Shown: one piece after another, positions 7,772 through 15,033 of the stretch
Layout: the number at the start of each line of letters is the position of its first letter
Numbering within the stretch: position 1 is the stretch's first letter
NCBI GenBank assembly: GCA_027063585.1
Contig: JAMORM010000211.1
Location: 1-16,838 of the forward strand
Reading direction: 5' to 3'
Source: Sulfurimonas sp.
GTDB taxonomy: Bacteria > Campylobacterota > Campylobacteria > Campylobacterales > Sulfurimonadaceae
Length of the DNA: 16,838 bases
Program-made: the position numbers and the translations under genes
The notes under the pieces: generated by a model
Databases searched by the model: none
The model's input: the letters and a program-made list of their open reading frames with translations, nothing else
What the model was told of the DNA's origin: nothing

Positions 7772-8679
7772 AGTATCTCCTCTTTACGTCTTATGATAAG
7801 ATATAAAAGAAGTAAAAATGCTAAAGAGAGCGGGTACATGTAAAGATTTTGTTTGTTGAGATAATGTTTTGAGCGTATGGCACTCGGTTCAAGTTTATCT
7901 ATCTCTTTGTAGACATCTTGCAGCATCTTGACATTATTTGCTTCAAACATTTTCGCATCTGTATTTTTAGCGATGAGTTTGAGCAGGTTTGCATCAAAGG
8001 CAGAGCTGTCTCCTATACCTATCGTGTAAATCTTTACATGTTGTTTTTTTGCTCTTTGTACCGCCTCTTTCACTGAAATAGAGCCGCTGTTTTGATAGCC
8101 GTCCGTGATGAGGATAATTACTTTTTCCTTTGCTTCGCCTTTTTTAAGTATTCTGAGTGCCGTTGCAAGTCCTTCGCCGATTGCCGTACTGTCTCCGGCA
8201 ATGCCAACATCAAAAAAATCCAGTAAAAATGCAACACTGCGCATATCATAACTCAAAGGAATAGCAGGGTAAGCGTAGGTTCCGAAGATAGATACGCCTA
8301 CATTATCGTTAAAGCGTTTTGCTATAAATGCAGTGAGAAGCTCTTTAAGCGCATCAAACTTTCTTTTTTGCGAATTGTCGGCATCAAATCCACTCTCTGC
8401 CATAGAACCACTGGTATCAAGTGCAAAAACAAGGTCCCGTCCTTTACGTTTAGAAGAGGTTTTTTGATCATAAATAATAGGAGAAGCAAGTGATACAACC
8501 ATCAATGATAACATAAGAGAATAGAGCAGTTTCTCTTTGTTGATTAAAGAGGTCTTTTTTGAAAAAAGGTGAATATGAGGAAATTTAATCTGCTTGAGCG
8601 TAACAGGACATTTATATATACAAATTACCAAAAGTAAAAGTATTAAAACCCAAGGATATTCAAACTCAAAATTATTCAA
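7768..8679 (-). CDS. batA: BatA-like membrane-anchored von Willebrand A domain protein (TTG start)
   Basis: The 303-residue protein has N-terminal membrane segments (about 8-23 and 50-68), a VWA domain with an intact metal-binding site (D88-T-S90-G-S92, T165 and TDG at 192-194) and a C-terminal span (about 280-297) ending in RRKEEIL. The basic loop between the first two spans places the VWA domain in the periplasm. The start codon is TTG at 8679, giving the family-typical opening F-E-(F/Y)-PW; no ATG or GTG offers a credible alternative and no clear Shine-Dalgarno precedes it. It is the first gene of a batA-batBC-batD unit in which every junction overlaps. The moxR ATPase and DUF58 genes usually found upstream of batA are not here; a cytochrome gene is divergent instead. 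Confidence 0.9.
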   Translation of the reverse strand: MNNFEFEYPWVLILLLLVICIYKCPVTLKQIKFPHIHLFSKKTSLINKEKLLYSLMLSLMVVSLASPIIYDQKTSSKRKGRDLVFALDTSGSMAESGFDADNSQKRKFDALKELLTAFIAKRFNDNVGVSIFGTYAYPAIPLSYDMRSVAFLLDFFDVGIAGDSTAIGEGLATALRILKKGEAKEKVIILITDGYQNSGSISVKEAVQRAKKQHVKIYTIGIGDSSAFDANLLKLIAKNTDAKMFEANNVKMLQDVYKEIDKLEPSAIRSKHYLNKQNLYMYPLSLAFLLLLYLIIRRKEEIL

Positions 8680-8701
8680 TTTGTGACTACTTTTTGATAC
8701 A

Positions 8702-8710
8702 ATTATACCA
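8702..8710 (-). promoter_or_regulatory. Extended -10 promoter element for batA operon
   Basis: Read on the minus strand the bases give TGGTATAAT, an extended -10 (TG-n-TATAAT) 22 bases before the batA TTG. No -35 is evident at the expected distance, which is normal for extended -10 promoters. The leader would be only about 15-20 bases long. On the opposite strand a weaker pair (TTGTGA at 8681-8686 and TATACC at 8704-8709, 17 bases apart) could serve the cytochrome gene, so the two promoters would overlap. Confidence 0.6.
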
Positions 8711-8724
8711 AAGAGGAGATGAGA

Positions 8725-9081
8725 GTGAGATTTATCTTAATATTTATTATTCTAATAGTACAGGTATATGCGGATAAAGACTCATATAATCGCGGAGAAA
8801 TGCTTTTTTTTGCCAATGCCTGTTCTAGCTGTCATGGACCTTCAGCAGAAGGAAGTAGTAGCTACCCGAGACTTGCAAACAAAAAAAGAGTCTTTTTAAA
8901 AAAGAAGCTTCTTGATTTTAGAGCCGGTAAAGCAAGTAGTGTTTCACAACAAATGATGGCGCAATTTGCAAAAAAACTAAGTGATAAAGATATAGATGAT
9001 TTGACTTTTTTTCTCTCTACACATAAAAAAGTAGATGTAGGGGATGTGGATGATGATATTTTAGGTGGATTCGGATCATAA
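8725..9081 (+). CDS. Small periplasmic class I cytochrome c
   Basis: A signal peptide (RFILIFIILIVQVYA, cleaved before DKDSYNRG) leads to a single-haem domain with CSSCH (33-37 from this start) and GPSAEGSSSYPRLANKK, like c553/c4-type cytochromes. A likely Met axial ligand lies in SVSQQMMAQFAKKLSDKDI, followed by a terminal helix (DIDDLTFFLSTHK). The length of 118 residues fits a soluble one-haem shuttle between membrane complexes. The start is chosen as GTG at 8725: the ribosome site AGGAG (8714-8718) is six bases away, whereas it abuts the ATG at 8719 with no spacing; that ATG remains possible and adds two residues. It is divergent from batA and convergent with the TlpA-like gene, whose stop it overlaps by six bases. 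The electron donor and acceptor are unknown. Confidence 0.9.
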   Translation: MRFILIFIILIVQVYADKDSYNRGEMLFFANACSSCHGPSAEGSSSYPRLANKKRVFLKKKLLDFRAGKASSVSQQMMAQFAKKLSDKDIDDLTFFLSTHKKVDVGDVDDDILGGFGS

Positions 9082-9573
9082 GCTTGCCCACCACATCTTT
9101 ATATACAGACTTAAAGTAGTTGTATAGCCGACATCGCTAAATAACAGCTTTTTATTTTTGTCATAAATGAACGTCGTCGGAAATCCTGCAATATGAAACT
9201 GTGACGAAAGTATAGAATTTTTGTCATTGACCACTTTAAATGTATAATTATGTTCATAAAGATACTTTTTTAGTGCATCATCACTGCCTGATTTTACAGC
9301 TATGGTAACTACTTCAAAATGTTTGGAAAGAAAGTTTATGTTTGAGGCTTCGAGTTTACATGTAGGACACCAAGTCGCCCAAAAATGTATTAAAACAGGT
9401 TTGTCATTCGGTACTTTATACTCTTTATCATCTATAAGCGTAAAGCTTTGTAATGTCAGTGGTGCTTGTGATAAATCTTGACTTTTATAGAAACTTATTG
9501 AATTAGCCAAAATTGTCATAAGCACAAAAAAGAAGATAATTTCTTTTATATAATGTTTTATTTTACTTTTCAT
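9076..9573 (-). CDS. Membrane-anchored TlpA/thioredoxin-like disulfide oxidoreductase
   Basis: In 165 residues there is one N-terminal hydrophobic anchor (about 11-27) followed by a periplasmic thioredoxin fold. The active site is WATWCPTC with C69 and C72, and the cis-proline loop is GFPTTF (P132). The protein ends soon after the last strand (LLFSDVGYTTTLSLYIKMWW). The length and CPTC site resemble the ScsD/TlpA group, which reduces disulfides in apo-cytochromes c or copper-site proteins. Neighbouring genes encode a cytochrome c on one side and a NosL-type copper lipoprotein on the other, which suits a role in haem or copper-protein maturation, though that is inferred. The ribosome site is weak. 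Its stop overlaps the cytochrome stop by six bases on the opposite strand. Confidence 0.88.
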   Translation of the reverse strand: MKSKIKHYIKEIIFFFVLMTILANSISFYKSQDLSQAPLTLQSFTLIDDKEYKVPNDKPVLIHFWATWCPTCKLEASNINFLSKHFEVVTIAVKSGSDDALKKYLYEHNYTFKVVNDKNSILSSQFHIAGFPTTFIYDKNKKLLFSDVGYTTTLSLYIKMWWASL

Positions 9574-9636
9574 GACATCAGCTTAACACTTATGTAATAA
9601 TAAACTGATAAAATGTTAAAAAATAAAGGAAAATTA

Positions 9637-10152
9637 ATGCTTAAATTAATACTAATTTCACTCTCACTAGTGATAATAACGGGATGTAGCAGTATCGCAC
9701 CAAAGAAAGTGGCTTCATCTAAAGTAAAGAAAACGACACATAAAAGGTTTCAAAGTGTTTCAAAAGAAGAGGCAATTTTGCTACAAAAAGGCAAAAACAG
9801 AGAATATTGTCATATATGTGGTATGAATTTGGTGAAATTTTATAAAACAAGTCATGCTGCAAAAGAGAATGGCGTGGAGCATCAATACTGCTCAATTCAT
9901 TGTCTCTCTAAAGATATTAAAGATGGAGCACAACTTGAAAATCCTCAGGTTGTTGATGTGAGCTCTTTAAAGTTTATACCGGTAACTGAAGCTTATTATG
10001 TCGTTGGGAGTAAAAAACCTGCAACTATGAGTAGAGTGAGTAAATATGCGTTTAAATCATTAGCAGATGCAAAAGCTTTTCAGGCTCAAAATGGTGGAAA
10101 AATAGTTGATTTTTATTCTGCTTGGCAGATTGCCAAAAAAGATTTTAAATAA
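9637..10152 (+). CDS. NosL-family copper-binding lipoprotein
   Basis: The 171-residue protein begins with a lipoprotein signal (MLKLILISLSLVIITGC, lipid-carrying C17) and a basic linker. The NosL-type domain follows: C58-x2-C61-G-M63-N, then YKTSHAA, then C85-S-I-H88-C89, and a C-terminal module with FIPVTEAYYVVGS, MSRVSKYAF and NGGKIVDFYSAW. NosL proteins hold Cu(I) in the periplasm and support nitrous oxide reductase, but homologues occur outside nos clusters; no nos gene is present in this window. The ATG at 9637 is chosen because AAGGA lies six bases upstream; the in-frame ATG at 9613 would place that site inside the gene and spoil the signal peptide. It is probably transcribed alone, divergent from the TlpA-like gene. 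Confidence 0.88.
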   Translation: MLKLILISLSLVIITGCSSIAPKKVASSKVKKTTHKRFQSVSKEEAILLQKGKNREYCHICGMNLVKFYKTSHAAKENGVEHQYCSIHCLSKDIKDGAQLENPQVVDVSSLKFIPVTEAYYVVGSKKPATMSRVSKYAFKSLADAKAFQAQNGGKIVDFYSAWQIAKKDFK

Positions 10153-10164
10153 GAAAGTGGGGTG

Positions 10165-10189
10165 GAGATAGAGTAAATTACTCTATCTC
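10165..10189. terminator. Perfect 12-bp inverted repeat between convergent nosL-like gene and dnaK
   Basis: GAGATAGAGTAA (10165-10176) and TTACTCTATCTC (10178-10189) are exact inverted copies separated by one base. The arm at 10178-10189 also encodes the last dnaK codons (Glu-Ile-Glu-stop). The structure can form on either strand, so it may end both converging transcripts. It lacks a tight T-run: on the dnaK side a C-rich stretch and only later a T-rich one follow. It may act as a 3'-protecting hairpin rather than a classic intrinsic terminator. Confidence 0.6.
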
Positions 10190-12064
10190 AGCATCTATGA
10201 CATCATCATCATCTTTTTTCTTTGATGAATCAGCTGCTCCAGCTTCACCGCCTTGCTCTTTTTTATACATTTGCTCTGCCATTTTGTGGCTTGCTTCTGT
10301 AAGAGATTTTACTTTTTCTTCAATTTGTTCTTTTGTAGCGTTTTCATCTTTAAGAACTTCTTGAAGGTCAGTAATAGCTGCTTCAATTTTTGCTTTTTCG
10401 TCTGCAGCTAGGTTGTCACCCATTTCTGTCATTGATTTTTCAGTTTGTGCAATCAATGCATCTGCCTGATTTTTAAGTTCAACAACAGCTTTTCTTGCTT
10501 CATCTTCAGCCTTGTGTGCTTCGGCGTCTTGAACCATTTTATTAATCTCTTCTTCGCTTAATCCTGAAGCGCCTGAGATTGTAATTTTTTGTTCTTTACC
10601 CGTTCCTTTATCTACTGCAGAAACTGTTAAAATACCATTAGCATCAATATCGAATGTTACTTCAATTTGAGGCACACCACGAGGAGCGGCCGGAATATCA
10701 GTTAGTTCAAACAGACCTAAAGATTTGTTATCTTTTGCGAATTCTCTCTCACCTTGCACAACGTTAATACTAACTGCAGGTTGGTTGTCTTCTGCAGTTG
10801 AGAAGATTTGAGATTTTTTCACTGGAATCGTTGTTCCTTTTTCAATAACTTTTGTTGCAACACCGCCAAGTGTTTCAATTCCAAGTGATAATGGTGTAAC
10901 ATCAAGTAAAAGAACATCTTTTACGTCACCGCGTAATACACCACCTTGGATTGCCGCACCCGCTGCAACAACTTCATCAGGGTTTACTGATTTATTTAAC
11001 TCTTTACCGTCAAAGTAATCAGAAACTCTTTTTTGTACCAATGGCACACGAGTTGAACCACCGACCATGATGATTTCTTTGATATCACCTTTACTTAAAT
11101 CAGCATCTTTCATTGCAGTATTAACATGCTCCATTGTCTCATCAACAAGTGGATCAATCATACCTTCAAATTTTGCACGAGTCAGTTTAACAACTAAGTG
11201 TTGTGGACCAGCTTCTGTCATTGTGATAAATGGCAGATTGATTTCAGTTTCTGTTGCACTACTTAACTCTTTTTTAGCATTTTCAGCAGCATCTTTGAGA
11301 CGTTGCAGTGCCATTTTGTCATTTTTAAGGTCAATTCCATGACTTGCTTTAAATTCTGAAGCTAACCAGTCAACGATTTTGTTGTCAAAGTCATCACCAC
11401 CAAGGAATGCATTACCATCAGTTGAAAGAACTTCAAACGTACCGTCACTGATTTCTAGTGTTGTGACATCAAATGTACCACCACCAAAGTCATATACCAA
11501 TACATTTTCATCAGATTTTTTCTCTAAACCATATGCAAGTGCTGATGCAGTCGGCTCATTGATAATACGAAGAACATTCAGTCCTGCAATTGTACCGGCA
11601 TCTTTTGTCGCTTTTCTTTGAGAGTCATTGAAATATGCAGGAACAGTAATAACTGCATCAGTTACCTTACTTCCAAGAAATGCCTCTGCATCTTCTTTTA
11701 GTTTTGAAAGAATTTTTGCTGAAATCTCTTGTGGTGTATATATTTTTCCTGCCACATCAACAGCTGCCATTCCATCTTTATCTACGATTTTATATGTTAC
11801 TTTGCTTTGTGCGATTTTAGCATTTTCTTCATTCATCATAAGACCCATGATTCTTTTTACAGATGAAATCGTTTTATCAGGATTTGTGATAGCTTGACGT
11901 TTTGCCGGATCACCAACTAAAACTTCCCCTTTATCAGTAAATGCAACAACTGATGGTGTTGTATTTTTCCCTTCCGCATTTGGGATAATTTTTGCCTCAC
12001 CGCCTTCATATACTGCTACACATGAATTTGTTGTTCCTAAATCTATACCTATTACTTTGCTCAT
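10178..12064 (-). CDS. dnaK: Chaperone protein DnaK (Hsp70)
   Basis: The full-length 628-residue Hsp70 is an ATP-driven cytoplasmic chaperone that works with GrpE and a DnaJ partner. It begins [20 protein letters not shown]. The ATPase domain holds [17 protein letters not shown] (137-153), [13 protein letters not shown] (168-180) and [10 protein letters not shown] (191-200). The interdomain linker [15 protein letters not shown] is present, as is a complete substrate-binding domain ([20 protein letters not shown], then [13 protein letters not shown]). The helical lid ends in a lysine- and aspartate-rich tail with the typical [11 protein letters not shown] end. The ribosome site AAGGAAG lies about six bases before the ATG. 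It lies downstream of grpE on the same strand but across a 218-base structured spacer. No internal defects are seen. No CIRCE element (TTAGCACTC...GAGTGCTAA) is near it. Confidence 0.99.
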   Translation of the reverse strand: MSKVIGIDLGTTNSCVAVYEGGEAKIIPNAEGKNTTPSVVAFTDKGEVLVGDPAKRQAITNPDKTISSVKRIMGLMMNEENAKIAQSKVTYKIVDKDGMAAVDVAGKIYTPQEISAKILSKLKEDAEAFLGSKVTDAVITVPAYFNDSQRKATKDAGTIAGLNVLRIINEPTASALAYGLEKKSDENVLVYDFGGGTFDVTTLEISDGTFEVLSTDGNAFLGGDDFDNKIVDWLASEFKASHGIDLKNDKMALQRLKDAAENAKKELSSATETEINLPFITMTEAGPQHLVVKLTRAKFEGMIDPLVDETMEHVNTAMKDADLSKGDIKEIIMVGGSTRVPLVQKRVSDYFDGKELNKSVNPDEVVAAGAAIQGGVLRGDVKDVLLLDVTPLSLGIETLGGVATKVIEKGTTIPVKKSQIFSTAEDNQPAVSINVVQGEREFAKDNKSLGLFELTDIPAAPRGVPQIEVTFDIDANGILTVSAVDKGTGKEQKITISGASGLSEEEINKMVQDAEAHKAEDEARKAVVELKNQADALIAQTEKSMTEMGDNLAADEKAKIEAAITDLQEVLKDENATKEQIEEKVKSLTEASHKMAEQMYKKEQGGEAGAADSSKKKDDDDVIDAEIE

Positions 12065-12082
12065 TTTATCTTCCTTAATTTG

Positions 12083-12201
12083 ATTTTATTTTATAAAATA
12101 AAATGAAGGAATCCCTTCACTTTATTAGTCTGTAAAAGGAACAAGTCCCTTTTACTCGCTTGCGCCGCTGAGGCGACTAAAGCTTACCTCTTGATGAGGT
12201 A
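12083..12201 (-). repeat. Array of inverted repeats in the grpE-dnaK spacer (structured RNA or repeat element)
   Basis: Several stem-loops crowd into about 120 bases. (1) 12083-12104 is a perfect 22-bp A/T palindrome. (2) 12097-12126 pairs AATAAA-x-TGAAGG with CCTTCA-x-TTTATT around AATC. (3) TTAGTC (12125-12130) pairs with GACTAA (12175-12180) and encloses two inner stems, GTAAAAGG/CCTTTTAC (12132-12155) and CGCC/GGCG (12163-12175), a three-way-junction layout. (4) TACCTC/GAGGTA is at 12185-12201. The G+C-rich centre (GCTTGCGCCGCTGAGGCG) differs from the AT-rich surroundings. It lies directly before the dnaK ribosome site on the transcribed strand. It could be a dispersed intergenic repeat, a folded leader controlling dnaK, or an RNA-processing site. 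No known riboswitch class was recognised. Confidence 0.6.
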
Positions 12202-12256
12202 GATATTCATTTATTTTTTAAACAGTGTAATTGTACAAAGTTTTAAAAATTTGTTT

Positions 12257-12272
12257 TGCAACCTAGGTTGCA
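12257..12272. repeat. 16-bp perfect palindrome just after grpE
   Basis: TGCAACCTAGGTTGCA is its own reverse complement and lies 10 bases past the grpE stop. As RNA it gives a six-pair stem with a CTAG loop. On the grpE strand it is followed by AAAACAAATTTTT, so it could be a weak terminator or attenuator that separates grpE from dnaK expression; a protein-binding site is also possible. Confidence 0.5.
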
Positions 12273-12282
12273 TTAACGAATT

Positions 12283-12816
12283 TTAGTTCGCAACGACGAC
12301 CATAGCTTCTCGCAAAGGTCTATTTTTATATTTGTAACCTCTTTGGAAAGTTTGGACAATCTCTCCACTTTCAACATCTTCACTGTCGACACTTTGTACT
12401 GCATTGTGAATGTTTGGATCAAACGGCTCTTCGTGTGATACCATTGTTACACCATGTTTCTCAAGTGCTGTCGTGAATTGTTTGAGGGTAAGTTCTATTC
12501 CTTCTTTAAGCTTTTCTATAAGTTCTTCCGGTTTTGCATCTGCATCGGCAGATTTTAAAGCCATCTCAAGAGAATCTACAACAGGTATCATATCTTTTGC
12601 AAATTTTTCATTTGCATATTCAACTGCTGTATATTTTTCACGTTCCAATCTTTTTTTGATATTATCAAAATCTGCGTGAACTCGTGCATATTTATCTTTT
12701 AATTCTGCAAGTTCTTTTTGCAGCAAATCTAACTCATTCTCTACTGCCTCATTTTCAGCAGCGATTTCATTAGCATCTGTTGTTTCATTATTATTTACAT
12801 TTTCTTTATCAGCCAT
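12283..12816 (-). CDS. grpE: Nucleotide exchange factor GrpE
   Basis: The 177-residue protein is the homodimeric exchange factor that releases ADP from DnaK. An acidic N-terminus is followed by a long coiled coil (about 20-60: ENELDLLQKELAELKDKYAR), the conserved block HADFDNIKKRLEREK, VVDSLEMAL, and GIELTLKQFTTALEKHGV. It ends in the beta-wing with EPFDPNIHNAVQSV, GEIVQTFQRGYKYKNRPLREAMVVVAN. The ATG at 12816 has AAGGAG 12 bases upstream, rather far. A nearer out-of-frame ATG would make a five-codon mini-ORF (MNNYG) whose stop overlaps the grpE start, so initiation may be modulated. Unlike the common hrcA-grpE-dnaK order of this phylum, no hrcA lies upstream; a divergent AsmA-like gene is found instead. 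Confidence 0.98.
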   Translation of the reverse strand: MADKENVNNNETTDANEIAAENEAVENELDLLQKELAELKDKYARVHADFDNIKKRLEREKYTAVEYANEKFAKDMIPVVDSLEMALKSADADAKPEELIEKLKEGIELTLKQFTTALEKHGVTMVSHEEPFDPNIHNAVQSVDSEDVESGEIVQTFQRGYKYKNRPLREAMVVVAN

Positions 12817-12853
12817 AATTATTCATTTCTCCTTTTTTTTGAAAAGATAACGT

Positions 12854-12882
12854 ATTATACATATTGAGTGTAACAATGTCAA
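12854..12882 (-). promoter_or_regulatory. Consensus sigma-70 promoter for grpE (-dnaK)
   Basis: On the minus strand TTGACA (12882-12877) and TATAAT (12859-12854) both match consensus exactly and are 17 bases apart. This would start transcription about 30 bases before the grpE ATG. The spacer contains TTACACTC, similar to one arm of the HrcA operator CIRCE but lacking a G, and no matching second arm is present. Strong basal expression is therefore expected, with no visible heat-shock operator. Confidence 0.85.
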
Positions 12883-12983
12883 GTAGTGGTTCTGTTCCGC
12901 ATATAAATAAACTTTAGTCTACGCATATCAAGTATGCTTAATTTTTTGTTTAAAACAATTACAAAGCTTATCTTGAGTATTAT

Positions 12984-13004
12984 TATACTATAAAATTTAT
13001 GGAG
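12984..13004 (+). promoter_or_regulatory. Possible -10 region and ribosome site for the AsmA-like gene
   Basis: TATACT (12984-12989) and the overlapping TATAAAAT (12989-12996) are the best -10 candidates before the gene; no convincing -35 accompanies them. GGAG (13001-13004) is seven bases before the ATG. The rest of the 195-base divergent region (12817-13011) holds the grpE promoter and a small GCATA/TATGC inverted repeat (12923-12937) of unknown meaning. Confidence 0.3.
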
Positions 13005-13011
13005 AAATATT

Positions 13012-15033
13012 ATGAAATATTTAACTTGGTTAATCGGTACGCTTATTGCAATGCTTGTAATAGTATACGTTGTAGCATTTACGGGTTTTGGAAATTCTAT
13101 ACTCAAACCTGTTATAGAGAGTAAGATTAAGGAACAAACGAAACTGGATTCGAAATTGGAAGTTTTTTCTTTGTCAATGAACAATTTTAAAATAGTTTTA
13201 GAACTTAACAGAAACAATACTGTAGAAATAGAAGGAACATATTCTCTTTTTTCGCAATCTTTCAATGTTAAATATAATGTTGCTTTAAAAGAATTAAAAA
13301 CGCTACAGCCTCTTACATCGATGCAGTTACAAGATTCATTTTTCACAAATGGAACAGTGCAGGGAAATACAAAACTTTTTACAGTTTTAGGACAAAGTAA
13401 TGTCGCCAAAAGTACAACAGACTATAAAGTTGTGATGACGGACTTAAATCCAAGTTCAATCATAGCAAAAGTTGATACAGCTGATTTAAAGTCTTTGCTA
13501 CATATGCTTAATCAAAAATCATATGCAAGTGCAGATGTAAATTTAGATGTTAATTTTAAAAATATAACACCGCATAAACTTGATGGTGATATTCTCCTAA
13601 TTACAAAAAATGGGAAATTAAATTCAAGAGTTATGCAAAAAGATTTCAATATCACTATTCCCGCAACTGCATTTGCTATGAACTTGAATGCCAAACTCAA
13701 AGGAGATGATGTAAATTATGCTTATATCCTTGATTCAAATCTTGCAAAAATAACTTCCGGAGGTAAAATTATTCCCCAGCCATTAAAGGTTGATGCAAAG
13801 TATGCGTTACATGTAAAGGAGTTAGCAGTACTTAAGCCGATAACTTCAGCTGATATCAGAGGAAAATTAAATTTACACGGGACTATAACCGGCGATAAAG
13901 CGAACATGGTCGTGAAGGGAAAAAGTGATTTAGCATCTTCAAAGACAACTTTTTCTGCCGTTTTGCATGATTTTGCGACTAAGAGTGTGAAAGCTGATAT
14001 AAAAGGACTAAAACTTCAAAAACTGCTTTATATGGTAAAACAACCGCATTACGCAGATGCTTTGTTGAATACAAATATTAACATTACAAATGCTGATCCA
14101 AAAAATTTAAGTGGAATTATTAAGTCCAATATTACAAAGGGAATTGTTGATTCAAAATATGTTACAAAAGCATATAAATTTAAAAGCATGATGCCAAGAA
14201 CAACTTTTAACGCTGTTGCCTATACAACATTGAATAAAAACAATATAGATACAAAACTTAATTTCATATCAAATCTTGCAAATTTAGATATTAAAAAAGT
14301 ACATTTTGATACAAAAAATGCTTCTTTAAAAAGTGATTATAAAGTAAAAGTTCACAATCTTGATAAACTCTATTTTGTTACACAGAAACATTTAAAAGGT
14401 TCTTTAATTGCAAATGGAGAACTAAAAAAAGCAAAAGATCTTGATTTTACGCTTCTTTCAAATATAGCCGGTGGAAAAGTTGACGCAAAACTGCATAATG
14501 ATGATTTGGTTGCAAATTTAAAATCTTTACAAACATTGGATGTTTTAGATATGTTGTTGTATCCAAAAGTCTTTAAATCTTCTATAGATGGCAAACTGGT
14601 GTATAATTTAGCAGATGAAAAAGGTGATTTTAAAGGTGTACTTTCAAATGGTGTTTTTATGCCTAATCAGGTACTTGATTTAACAAAACAGTACGCTCAT
14701 ATAGATCTATATAAACAACGTTTTAAAGGTGATGTTAATGCAAAAATCAACAAAGAAAAAATCATCGCTTCATTAGATTTGAAATCTAATACATCATCAA
14801 TTGTGACAAAAAATACAAAAATAGACTCCAAAGCAAATACAATTGATTCAAAAATTGATATTAATGCTAACGGTAATCTTCTGAGTATTACTTTAAAAGG
14901 AAATATTAACAAACCGAAAATCGGGGTAGATGCGAAAAAAATTATCAAAAAAGAGGCAACGAAAGCCATTAAAAAAGAGATACAAAAAAGAATAGGCAAA
15001 GATATCGGAAATCTTTTGAAAGGCCTATTTTAA
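13012..15033 (+). CDS. AsmA-like membrane-anchored envelope protein with internal repeats
   Basis: This 673-residue protein has an N-terminal membrane anchor (about 5-24) followed by a long beta-rich periplasmic region, the architecture of AsmA/DUF748-type bridge proteins thought to help lipid traffic or outer-membrane biogenesis. Three related modules begin near residues 88 (YNVALKELKTLQPLTS), 264 (YALHVKELAVLKPITS) and 443 (YKVKVHNLDKLYFVTQ), about 177 residues apart. Each has a later LL-M-(x)-Q-Y-A-type segment (LLHMLNQKSYASADVNLDV at 162; LLYMVKQPHYADALLNTNI at 338; a weaker copy at 512). The C-terminus closes with an AsmA-like SITLKGNINKPKIGVDAKK and a basic amphipathic helix (ATKAIKKEIQKRIGKDIGNL). 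It stands divergent from grpE, and its stop overlaps comF by nine bases. Family assignment rests on fold pattern, not a database match. Confidence 0.75.
   Translation: MKYLTWLIGTLIAMLVIVYVVAFTGFGNSILKPVIESKIKEQTKLDSKLEVFSLSMNNFKIVLELNRNNTVEIEGTYSLFSQSFNVKYNVALKELKTLQPLTSMQLQDSFFTNGTVQGNTKLFTVLGQSNVAKSTTDYKVVMTDLNPSSIIAKVDTADLKSLLHMLNQKSYASADVNLDVNFKNITPHKLDGDILLITKNGKLNSRVMQKDFNITIPATAFAMNLNAKLKGDDVNYAYILDSNLAKITSGGKIIPQPLKVDAKYALHVKELAVLKPITSADIRGKLNLHGTITGDKANMVVKGKSDLASSKTTFSAVLHDFATKSVKADIKGLKLQKLLYMVKQPHYADALLNTNINITNADPKNLSGIIKSNITKGIVDSKYVTKAYKFKSMMPRTTFNAVAYTTLNKNNIDTKLNFISNLANLDIKKVHFDTKNASLKSDYKVKVHNLDKLYFVTQKHLKGSLIANGELKKAKDLDFTLLSNIAGGKVDAKLHNDDLVANLKSLQTLDVLDMLLYPKVFKSSIDGKLVYNLADEKGDFKGVLSNGVFMPNQVLDLTKQYAHIDLYKQRFKGDVNAKINKEKIIASLDLKSNTSSIVTKNTKIDSKANTIDSKIDINANGNLLSITLKGNINKPKIGVDAKKIIKKEATKAIKKEIQKRIGKDIGNLLKGLF

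Noticed and set aside
9613-9636. Earlier in-frame ATG for the NosL-type gene
   Set aside because: It lacks a ribosome site, and the AAGGA site would fall inside the coding sequence; starting at 9637 gives a standard lipoprotein signal.
11067-11897. Three open frames of 80-91 residues on the plus strand opposite dnaK
   Set aside because: Codon-bias shadows of a highly conserved gene; no ribosome sites or motifs.
12083-12201. Integron attC site or known riboswitch in the grpE-dnaK spacer
   Set aside because: No attC core (RYYYAAC/GTTRRRY) and no recognised riboswitch motif; only stem-loops are supported.
12860-12882. Possible CIRCE operator at the grpE promoter
   Set aside because: Only one imperfect half (TTACACTC) is present; the second arm GAGTGCTAA at the nine-base spacing is absent.
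12879-13409. 176-residue minus-strand open frame in the grpE upstream region, where hrcA might be expected
   Set aside because: It is antisense to the AsmA-like gene, has no HrcA-like or other recognisable sequence, and spans the grpE promoter.
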